Positions 36,066 through 44,581 of a stretch of DNA of 64,000 nucleotides are shown piece by piece. The notes under the pieces were generated by a model that had not been told where the DNA came from, did no database searches, and worked only from the letters and a program-made list of their open reading frames with translations. The stretch lies in the NCBI GenBank assembly GCA_037178975.1, contig JASJZH010000004.1, positions 11,222,001 through 11,286,000 of the forward strand, in the 5' to 3' direction. Within the stretch, counting starts at the first letter, position 1. Each line of letters opens with the position of its first letter. The stretch is from Oscheius tipulae (lineage: Eukaryota > Nematoda > Chromadorea > Rhabditida > Rhabditidae). Both the position numbers and the translations under genes were made by a program.

Positions 36066-36515
36066 CTAGTAAGTTCCACTGGCTTTATCCTTGTTCAACT
36101 TGTCCCTGGCAGCATTGAAAGCCTTTTCTGTCTTCTTTTCCATCTTTTCAAAAGCTTCCTTTGTCTTGTCCGTCACCTTTTCGGCTGCCTGCTTCGCCTT
36201 GTCCTTTAGATCTTTTGGCTCTGGTTTCTTGTCTTTCTCCTTCTCTTCAAGAACCACCCCGTCGGAAGCGGCAGGGAATGGAGGCTGTATCGGACGAGAC
36301 AAAACGGCACATTGGTGAAGGGAGCTGTTGGCTACTTAAATTTGGTTTTTACCTTCACAATAAAAAGAAATGTTCAAAAACATGTCCCTCTGCCTCTCTC
36401 TGCCTCTGACTAGTCCTCTCCTCTTTCAAGTAAACCTTACTCAAAGAGTAAGTATCTACCTACCATTCGGCGTCTTCAAAACTGCAAGAAGAGGGCAATT
36501 AATACTGCGTAGCAT
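36066..36515 (-). CDS. Small LEA-like protein with mitochondrial-type presequence
   Basis: Two exons (36515-36460 and 36324-36066) give 104 residues. The N-terminus MLRSINCPLLAVLKTPNGSS and the following HQCAVLSRP have basic residues and no acids, resembling a mitochondrial targeting presequence. The rest is extremely hydrophilic and alternates Lys with Glu/Asp (DLKDKAKQAAEKVTDKTKEA, FEKMEKKTEKAFNAARDKLN), the 11-residue-type amphipathic helix of group 3 LEA and apolipoprotein-like proteins. It ends ASGTY. A minus-strand AATAAA is at 36006-36011. GTAAACATGTTT lies about 80 bp upstream of the ATG. Localisation is inferred only. Confidence 0.65.
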
Positions 36516-36907
36516 GACAGAAGATATCTCGAGGAATGATCGTATATAGGCGAGGAAGTGTGTCCCTTTAAAGACGAAGAATAACAATATCATGTAAACA
36601 TGTTTGGGTGCTGATTCTTCAGCCCCTTGACATCATATTGGAAATCGATGTTTATCGGAAACCAAGCTGTTTGCAAAGACTGGAAGGGTCGATCCAATCA
36701 GAGCTCTGTCCCGAGGTTTCATGTTCCACTGGTGTCTATTCCCACAGACAGTGGTGTAAAGATGACAGTTCTAATAAAAAGACCAGCAAGCTTGGAAACA
36801 TTTCAATGCTCTTCTTTCTCCATCTTTCCTTACTACTAGTTTTATTGAAGGCTCACTTCCTTGCTCCGCCTGTGACAGAAAACAGTCTCCTTCATGAAGT
36901 AGACAGA

Positions 36908-38904
36908 CTAAACCTGTCGAATGAGAGAGAAAGGAGAAAAATAGTTTGACAACTTTGTTTCATACAGACAAAGTCGTCTATCTACATCAAAACTCTACTT
37001 ACCAAATGCGCACTTTGTATGGCCTTCCAGAGAGCCGTATGGCGAGCGTGTCTCCTAAGATGGTCGGTGGTGGACCAGTCTATGACGCCACCTAGACTTT
37101 TGAATGACTCGGCTTCGCTCTCCGGCCTTCCCTCTTCTGGCTCGTTCCGATGTAGTACCACATTAGTCTCAAGGCTCTTTCCTTGACTCAATTGTAGGGT
37201 GAATCTTCCCTTACTCTCATTACCAGGGATTTCGACAGCAGCTATATGCATCTTGGCTTTATGGATGGCTTACAAAGAAAAGCTACCTTGGTCACTGTGT
37301 CCTTGACAACGTCGAGGAAACTCACAAACATGGGTATGCAGCCATGTTTGTGCCTGTGACACGTTTCTCAAGACCTGACAACACAAGCGCTGCTATCGCA
37401 TATTGGTGGAAAAGCTGGAATTTTGACATTTTGGCGAAATGCAAATTAACTCTGAAGAACGGAGTTTTGCTGTTGACGGAGTCAAAGAGCGAATGAAATT
37501 ACTCGTGAGCTACTTTGTACCAGTTCTTCCCATGAATAACGAATTCGGCAGATGTTTCAGCCTCCGGGGGTATCTTGTAAATTGTTCTCATCTTTGACAG
37601 AAGAGCAACCTACAGCTTCAGTGAGCCACTGGAGCCTGAAAGTGACTTTTGATCGATATCACCACATAACAGAAGGAAATCACTTTGTCCAGTTCACGGC
37701 CTTCGTGATAGTTCTTTCCGGCGGGTCGTTTATCACCAAATCTCCTTCAACCAGAAACTCATATGGTTGAAATGACAACAGTATGTGTTTTTACAGTTTT
37801 TTTCGGCAGTTTTAAAATAACGGTTTGAACTAGGATTCTTGTGGCGGTTACTGGATTCTTCTGCACAGCTTCCGTGCTAAACGAAGCATTTAGAAGTCTT
37901 CCGTTTTTGAGCATCAGGTCGCAGCCAATACTATAGATCTATAGGTCAATGACACCAGATATAGATATAGGGAGCGCATCAAAAGACTGTTTGTCAACTC
38001 TGAGCTTTTTTGTAGTTATCGAAAAAGGTGGGAACTCTCTCTAGTGGGAATCATTGGAAAGTTCAACAGAGATACTTCTTTAGGGATCGCAATTTTTTTT
38101 TATGATCAGGTTTTCAATACAACATCCTCTGGCAACCTTGTATATTGCTGAATTTCTTCCTTTTATTTCTATTTTATTAGTACTCTTACCTGCCGCTTCG
38201 AATTGTCGTAGCTTCTGGAAATGATTCGGATTAGTAATCCACTTGAATCTGTTGCTCATTGCTTCCAGGATACGACTCTCGGTTTTGGCAGAGCGATAAT
38301 AAACAACATCCGATCGGAAATCATAAACCGTTCATTACTTGTCAGATAACCTGACAGTGACATCAACTGAATTGGGCATACGAGTCCCTTCGTCCTCTAT
38401 ACAGTATTTATCGTCTGAACCTTCAGAGATGTTTGGCTCTACAAAATAAAGATTTCCCAACACTTCACTAACCTTCATCTTCCTCTTCAATTGTCATAGA
38501 GCAGGTGACAGAACTTTGCAAAATAACTTTTAATCGACTTGCCAGACGGCGCTCATCTCGACTCAATTCGGTATCTTTTTTCAATAAATATCTTTTCGGC
38601 AATAAATACTCATGTTTAGGGATATCGAACACCATGACACCTTGCCGAAGTCCAACTTTTTAAGAGGCTTCCCTGGTCAGTCAGTTCGTCCTGTCAATTT
38701 GGATCCTTCCAATAGCATATAGCTGAAAAGGTCAGCAGACCTATTCCATTCTTGGCCTCTATAATCGTTAAATTATGCTCATCAAGATCGAATTACGTCC
38801 AATCCATTTCGCGCAATTAGAATCTCTTGAGTGTAGGTGTCTCCGTCTGGTCAGAAATTCAATTTCGAACCACTTAGGCTACAGTTATCAGGATCAAATG
38901 ACAT
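36908..38904 (-). CDS. Unrecognised multi-exon gene
   Basis: A string of short exons with good coding character and GT-AG introns, read 5' to 3': MSFDPDNY joined to GDTYTQEILIARNGLD; VMVFDIPKHEYLLPKRYLLK and SRDERRLASRLKVI; PNISEGSDDKYCIEDEGTR; RFKWITNPNHFQKLRQFEAA; FSITTKKLRVDKQSFDALP; IGCDLMLKNGRLLNASFSTE; FLVEGDLVINDPPERTITKA; AEFVIHGKNWYK; HGCIPMFVSFLDVVKDTVTK; then MHIAAVEIPGNESKGRFTLQ to WKAIQSAHL. Several joins are not phase-perfect by eye, so start, stop and some junctions are provisional, and it could be a decaying gene. I do not recognise the family. No signal peptide or membrane segment is obvious. Confidence 0.45.
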
Positions 38905-39081
38905 GTATAGATATCGCTCCCGTAGTTATTCTCTTTAGTACATGGTTCAAGGTTTAAGTTTCCTTTTGTCTCTTATCATGTTCAGTTTCTCGTCTGAGGG
39001 TTTCAGCTTTTCCATTTTTAGAAATCCCTATTATCAACCAAATTGTGCCAGTGTAATACTTCTAAATACTTCCAGGTGAAA

Positions 39082-40602
39082 ATGTTACTCAAACTACTTT
39101 TGGTTATCTCCACGACCCTTGGAGCTGTGATAAACACCCATCGGTTTAGAGCCTTCAACTTTTTGCAGTGAGTACTACTTCTCTGTATCACCGTCTGACT
39201 GTTTCACTGTAGACCCTAGGTAGCATGTGGCACATTGTTTCACTGTCTCTATGTATTTCTGTCTCTTAGTCTCTCGGTCCCTCTGTCTCTGTTTCTTTAT
39301 CGGTCTTCTAAGCTATTGGGTTGGTAAATAAGTCTTTTCGTTTTTTGTAAATATGTCCCTTGCCTCGTTTACGACAACGGCCGAGCTATTGGTTATAGCA
39401 CCTCGTGTTGCTCACTCAGTCCCGGTCTACCACCACCATGCAAGACACCACTTCCCTTCTTCTTATTCTCTATTCTCTGTTCGTTTTGATCCGGACTATT
39501 GATGACCTGCCACCCTACGATTTGCGACATGAGTTCCTCAAAGGCACGAATGGAGCCCAAACGACGGCTGATATTAACGATGTTTATGGCCAAGGGACGA
39601 CGTCTACGAGGGTATGCCAGTTGTGGCTCTATCGCTTTCGGTCTGGGGACAAAAGTTTCGAAGATGAGCCGAGATCAACTTTTGATGAATCGAAGCTACT
39701 GCAGCTCGTGAACGAGAACAATCGCCAGACTACCCGTGAACTAGCAGAGGCACTGTCTGTCAGTCATGCTGCAGTGGAACATCATTTGAAGCAATTGAGG
39801 TTTATGAAGAAACTGGGCACTTGGTTGCCGCATGACCTCAGTGACACCCAGAAGTGGCAGCGCATGTCCGTCGCCCATTCGCCCAGAAATCTGTTGATTA
39901 TATCTTGGATGCTGGAAGAGATCTGCTCAATCAGCTCAGCCAAGCCAAAAATAGAACTGCTGACAATTCGGAGCACAAGTTTACTGAAACGTACGTGAAA
40001 AAACCTTTGAACTGACGGAGTATGTCAGAAAGGTAACCAGCCAGCAACTTGAAAAGGTTACCGTTGCACTTCGTCGGAAACGGCCGCTGAAGTCGAAAGT
40101 CATCCTGCAGATGAACAACGCGCGCCCCCATGTCGCCAAATTCACTCGCTCCAGGATCCACGACCTGGGTTGGGAGATTCTATCCCATCCTCCTTATAGC
40201 CCGGACCTTGCCCCTTCCGACTATTATCTGTTCCGGACTCCCAACAACAAGATTTGAAGACAACAGTTCATTTTCGACGGCGCACTCAAAACCTGATTGA
40301 CAAACTTCTTCGCGTCGAAACCCAAGGTGTTCTACGAGCGTGGCATCCGTAAGCTACCCGTGAAATGAGCAGACGTGGTCCATCATAATGATTACAACGA
40401 ATGAAAAAGTTGTTTGGAAGTCAATAAATTTTTGCATTTGAAAAAGCGAAAAGACTTAGTTACCAACCCAATATAACCTGTTTTTAGACCTGGATCCTAC
40501 GAACTGGAGACCAAGAAGTACGATAGGAATTGCTTTTTCTCTCCGGTGCAATGCATGTTGCTGAAATATACAAAATCAGATCCGATAATTATTGATTGGT
40601 GA
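39082..40602 (+). CDS. Allatostatin-C/somatostatin-like cyclic neuropeptide precursor (candidate)
   Basis: Two exons (39082-39167 and 40488-40602) encode 66 residues. Exon 1 is a signal peptide (MLLKLLLVISTTLGAVINTH). Exon 2 reads PGSYELETKKYDRNCFFSPV then QCMLLKYTK and stops at IIIDW. The CFFSPVQC ring, eight residues closed by two cysteines and preceded by a basic KK site, resembles the CYFNPISC ring of arthropod allatostatin C; the dibasic KK could be the processing site. Acceptor-like TTCCAG sits 8 nt upstream of the ATG, suggesting trans-splicing. The 1.3-kb intron is almost entirely a mariner insertion. The assignment to AstC rests on this motif only. Confidence 0.6.
39316..40471 (+). 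mobile_element. Chimeric mariner element carrying a host exon fragment
   Basis: The 5' terminal inverted repeat TTGGGTTGGTAAATAAGTCT (extending with TTTCG) matches the 3' end in inverted orientation at 24 of 25 positions. TA flanks both sides. The 5' part encodes the mariner helix-turn-helix half (HEFLKGTNGAQTTADINDVY, TTRELAEALSVSHAAVEHHL). At 39886 the sequence switches to a prominin-like gene exon (VDYILDAGRDLLNQLSQAKN) and near 40020 back to the mariner 3' half (NNARPHVA, PPYSPDLAPSDYYLF). Much of the catalytic domain is therefore replaced. It inserted in the intron of the neuropeptide gene. Confidence 0.9.
39405..39998 (+). pseudogene. Mariner transposase, 5' half fused to foreign exon
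   Basis: An open frame of 197 codons whose first about 160 encode the paired-like DNA-binding half of a D,D34D mariner transposase. The last about 35 are read out of frame through the captured exon. The catalytic first Asp region is missing. Downstream, the second catalytic Asp position reads MNNARPH where mariners have DNARPH, so an Asn replaces the metal-binding Asp. It cannot encode an active transposase. Confidence 0.85.
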
Positions 40603-41611
40603 TCGTTTTTCGCTCCAACGAAAGCATATATTTTATGCGATTAAACCTGCCCATCACTAGCTTTTTGTTTATACTCCACTGCCTTTTCGGTGGAAGTCTT
40701 CTCGGCTAACCACCAACTGACCTTTTTCGCCTCATTGAACATTCAAAGTCCAGCTTAGTATCGTCAAACAGTTTGACTAACTATTGTTGTCCGGTCATTT
40801 ACAGTCTGACCGATTACCAGCTCTGACTGATTCCAGAGTGTCTTTATACCAAAACACTAACGCGCATTGTAATTTGTCCTCTGTGACAGAGATCGTTTTA
40901 AGTGCTGAAGTTTCAGAAGAACTCTAGCTCATCTGCTTTCAGGATGAACGCCCAGTTATAAACTAGCATCCATCACAGGACTTTTTTCCCTCTAAAAATA
41001 AAAACAATATTCGGAAAGATTTTGGGTATTGAAGACCAGAACACCGGGACCTCTGTAGTTCTCGTATTTAGCCGCATTGATTACGAATAGGCTTTTTATT
41101 CCGGTAGGTTGCGTCTGGTCCCAATCTTCGGCGTGAATTCCAGTGAAGTCTTCGAACGTCTAACAACTATGTCGTACCTAGCTACCCCATTTCATTCCGG
41201 CCCGCAAACTCGGTGTGCCTGAAGCTGCAAAAGCTGATGATCACCTAATGATGCATAAAACGTTCTGAAGGTTGTTTTCGAGAGGTGCATGAAAAAACAA
41301 AAAGGTGTAGCCGGCGCGGGAGTCGGAAACCTCACGCTTGATTTCGTAGTCGGAGTGTTAACAGATTAAGACACGCGAGGAAAGGCCGTACCAGTTTTCT
41401 TCGAGATCTTTTTGCCCGCTAAAAAGCAACCCTACCCCTAATACTCGATCACTCTTCGACTTCTGTCCTTTACTCCTCGCCGGCCGTCAATGTCAAAACA
41501 CAGAACCCAGACAAACAGAGTGTAAAATGGAACGTGATGAGTCAAAAGGGGTAGACTGAAACTAACGGTCTTTGTCTGGTAACTGATCAGAGCTCAGCCA
41601 ATTAGATAGCA
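40603..41611. other. Intergenic, no gene recognised
   Basis: Short frames only. A stretch at about 41300-41395 has a weak tRNA-like look on minus (GGTTTCCGACTCCC resembling a box B with an inserted base) but no convincing cloverleaf. TATAAAA near 41612 belongs to the next gene. Confidence 0.35.
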
Positions 41612-41658
41612 TATAAAAAGGAACCTGTTTTTTTCTGAGAAGACAAAATCTCCAAAGA

Positions 41659-41890
41659 ATGCTACTTTGGTTCATATTTCTTCTTCTCATAGTCGCAGTT
41701 TATTCTTACGACGAGGTTTGGGAATTTCATATTCGGAGAGAGAGACAGAGAGACAAAAAGGCAGAGAGACAGAGGCAGAAGTCAGTTTCAGCCGAATTCA
41801 CCCGATTTCGACGAAAATGGCTGCCGAATCCTGCATTCCACACGGATAATGAAAGTCTGCGGCCCGTTTAAGGACTGGGGTAACATTTGA
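41659..41890 (+). CDS. Secreted peptide A (CGPFKDWG family)
   Basis: Two exons (41659-41715 and 41792-41890) encode 51 residues. The signal peptide is MLLWFIFLLLIVAVYSYDE. The mature part is PNSPDFDENGCRILH, then STRIMKVCGPFKDWGNI, with exactly two cysteines. The 76-nt intron consists largely of a GAGACAGAGAGAC tract. TATAAAA lies about 47 nt upstream. The neighbour at 42085 has the same exon layout and the shared motif pair DENGCR(I/V)LH and KVCGPFKDWG, so the two are a tandem duplicate. This looks like a small secreted signalling or effector peptide, but I recognise no family. Confidence 0.65.
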
Positions 41891-42084
41891 CCCGAGAAAT
41901 GAATCTGTTTACACATACTGACCGCTTTTGGTTCCGGGTTGGGTGAAGATTGGGGTGCTCGCTGGACTATTTTTCCTTAGATGGAGTGTAAAGTTCGTCG
42001 TTTGATCTTCCACTATAAATTGCGGTGACCGTTGTACCCAGGCCCAGTTCACCTTTTGCCTCTTCTCTGGTAAACAATATCCTA

Positions 42085-42302
42085 ATGCGTCTTCTGGTCC
42101 TACTCTTCACTATCCTCTCTGTCATTTTCGCTGTTATTGAAACAGTAAGAGACTCTTTCAAGAAAACTACGAAAACGTTTAGCCTAAACCCCCAGAGTAC
42201 GATGAGAACGGATGCCGAGTTCTCCATGCCTACTGGATACATCCTCGAATCATCAAAGTATGTGGGCCCTTCAAGGACTGGGGTCATGTTCGTCGGTTTT
42301 GA
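42085..42302 (+). CDS. Secreted peptide B (CGPFKDWG family)
   Basis: Two exons (42085-42144 and 42183-42302, 38-nt intron) encode 59 residues. The signal peptide is MRLLVLLFTILSVIFAVIE. The mature part is PKPPEYDENGCRVLHAYW, then IHPRIIKVCGPFKDWGHVR and RF. The Pro-rich lead, the single cysteine pair and the CGPFKDWG tail are conserved with peptide A, while signal peptides and the segment between cysteines differ, which argues that the mature peptide is under constraint. TATAAAT lies about 71 nt upstream. The function is unknown. Confidence 0.65.
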
Positions 42303-42424
42303 CTGACCGATCGCTTTTTCTGTACAGTTTGTGTTGTGAGTGTAAGTAATGTACATTGTATAAGAAACCACAGCAAAAACACGTCAAAACCTTGAGTGTT
42401 GGTAGTCTTCTATAGTTTGATGAC

Positions 42425-42712
42425 AGACAGAGAGACAAAAAGATAGAGAGACAGAGCGGCGAGATTAATTCTTTGAGCAAAGAAAACAACGGGGCCGTGT
42501 TCAGCGCTCTCAAATGCTCTAGAAAACGTAAAACAATCAAAAAAGTTGTTTTGGGCGGGGATCGAAAACGCTCGGTGACGTGCGCACTCCAAGCGTCCAA
42601 AAAGGCGCTCCCGTACTGTCTCAAAAAAGTTCTCCCGCGTTGCCGAGTGGTTAGTACACCGCCACGAACAAAACTTTGTCTTTCACGTTTCCAGCGGTTC
42701 TAAAGTTCATCA
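42425..42712 (+). repeat. Divergent tRNA-like element, family 1 (copy e), truncated
   Basis: The left GAGACAAAAAGATAGAG tract and left body (GGCCGTGTTCAGCGCTCTCA, AACGTAAAACAATC) are intact. Part of the minus module and the 3' half of the + module are deleted (CCGAGTGGTTAGTACACCGC runs straight into CACGAACAAAAC). Confidence 0.7.
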
Positions 42713-42738
42713 GACAGTACGGGAGCGCACGCTCCTAT

Positions 42739-43413
42739 TTATTCCAAAGGTTTATTTTGCAACGTGACAATAGGACTAAATGCAGGATTCACATCGTGTT
42801 CAGACAAAAAATTCCCCCTGTTGGTCATCTGTCTCATCCGCAATGCTGTGAACATCATCACGTCGAAGATTATTGTCAGAGCACTGAAGACATAGATAAA
42901 CGAGATGTCTCAAGTCATCATGAACACGGTACAGGTTGCCTCTTTTGCTCCACCGTAGCTGAGCGAACCAGCGGAATGGACAAGAGTAGGTGCAGTCATC
43001 TGAAAGACAATTCTTACCAACTGACCGCCAAGATGGCGATTGCGAGGAATCTGAAAAATTAAATGGCAAATTTAGAGAGACAGGTAGACAGAGAGACAAT
43101 ACCTACTGAATGAGATGAACAAAGCCAAATACTAGACAGCCATGATGACACATATCAGCAGAATAACTGTTTTCTCGTTCAGCCAGAACTGAGACATAGA
43201 GATGTCACTGAAATTTTGGGTCTTTTGGAAATAAAGTAACACTTACAGGTAAGGTAAGCCGGGAGGATGAGATCGCAGATCGTATTTTCCTGAGCCTACT
43301 TGAAGATTTTACGTTTGCTAAGAGCCTAGATGCAGAGAATGTTGAGGACTAGTCCTACTGTAGAGACAAGGAAGAGCGAGAGAGCCTTCTCCCAGTAGTC
43401 CGTTTTCTGAGTT
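42739..43413 (-). pseudogene. 7TM chemoreceptor-like pseudogene
   Basis: Read on minus, three or four exons encode membrane segments typical of nematode serpentine receptors: ALSLFLVSTVGLVLNILCI, then ALSKRKIFK, AQENTICDLILPAYL, DISMSQFWLNEKTVILLICV and IMAV, YLALFISFSR, FLAIAILAVS (a DRY-like TM3 end), MTAPTLVHSAGSLSYGG, and ISFIYVFSALTIIFDVMMFT with ALRMRQMTNRGNF. Four in-frame stops (three TAG, one TGA) and at least one exon junction out of phase break it. Sequence between the stops is still clean, so inactivation is recent. The srx/srw-type subfamily is not resolvable. Confidence 0.7.
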
Positions 43414-43578
43414 AACAACTGTGTTCCTGTTTCCAATTCGCGTTACGGCATTTGATTGCACTAATACATAATTATAAAATAAAAAAATGAGAGGAATCGT
43501 TTCCGGGTACAGATAAACAAGAAAGAGTTAGTTAGTCTGGGTTGATTCGGTCTTCTCTGGATAGATCTGTTTCAATCT

Positions 43579-43956
43579 CTATTTCCCGGTGTATCTGAGT
43601 CTGCAATATGTACTCAATAACAATTTCGAACAAATAGCGGTACCGTACTTTCTCACGTTATTTCCGTGTTCCGTAAATAAAACCATCTGCTTCTTGATTA
43701 CCGCATACGAAGCAGAGGTGTTTGCTTGAATCGCATTACGGACAGAATTTGATAGTAGCTGGCGCTGTTCAGAATAAGTGTATCCAACAATTTTAAGCTT
43801 TTCGTTCAAGAGCACTCTTGGGGAGAGCCTGGACAAAGGGTATTTGAAATATTTGGAACATACCTGCTCTAGGCACTTGGGCTTTATCTCCTCGTTCTCT
43901 GAAGCTCTCTCGCGCCGTTTCCTCTCCATTTCGACGACTTTATTCTCGTCGCTCAT
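43579..43956 (-). CDS. Unrecognised 125-residue protein
   Basis: A single open frame starting MSDENKVVEMERKRRERASE, charged at the N-terminus, then a mixed region including YTYSEQRQLLSNSVRNAIQA and YAVIKKQMVLFTEHGNNVRK, ending RLRYTGK. A GTATGTTCC donor-like site near codon 32 has no in-phase acceptor, so I read it as intronless. No signal peptide and no family recognised. Confidence 0.4.
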   Translation of the reverse strand: MSDENKVVEMERKRRERASENEEIKPKCLEQVCSKYFKYPLSRLSPRVLLNEKLKIVGYTYSEQRQLLSNSVRNAIQANTSASYAVIKKQMVLFTEHGNNVRKYGTAICSKLLLSTYCRLRYTGK

Positions 43957-44581
43957 TTGAGCGCTTTTAATAGCTTTTTAAAAAAGAGAAAAAGTGACAA
44001 CCGCTTTGTAGCTTTCTTTGTGAACAGTTATAGACGCTGCAGCACAGCAAGCATCACAGACGGCTCTAGTGCTCTCTCTCTCTTTTGAGACTTTCTACCT
44101 TGTGGACCGCGATGCCCTCTGGTTCCGAAGAGGTGTTATGAGCATCAAGTCGCAAAGATCCCTAAAAAAAACAGCGTAGATAAGCACGAGCTAGGCTGAC
44201 GTTCCAAAGACACGACAGGGTCCGGTGACTGGGTGCTATTGAAAAAGCCCCCATGATAAGAGTGTCGTAACTTACATGTACTGTTTTCCACACACTATCT
44301 AGCCTGTCTAGTCTCATCTCTGGACATTTGTTCACAGAGGTCTCTGTCGTTTAATATCTTACAATTTTCCGTTTATGCTAGAACAGTTTATTTATTTCAT
44401 TGCAGTACTGTTTCTGAAAAATCGATCTTGTACTCTCAAGCTGACTCACTACCCTGCTTACCCTGATAACTGGTCATGTGTGATTTCCCTCGGGGCAACT
44501 ATTCACGCAATCATTTTCCATTCGTCGCCATGGAAATGATTTTCTAGTCTTCGTTTTCACTCAGTCTCCTTCATTTTTTTT
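43957..44581. other. Intergenic, no gene recognised
   Basis: AT-rich flank between the unrecognised minus-strand frame and the prominin-like gene. It may hide a signal-peptide exon for the latter, because the sequence just before the first clear exon (TACAGTTTCAG) also looks like an acceptor. Confidence 0.3.

Noticed and set aside
41300-41395. Degenerate tRNA-like sequence on minus
   Set aside because: Box B has an extra base and no acceptor stem pairs, so it is too weak to call.
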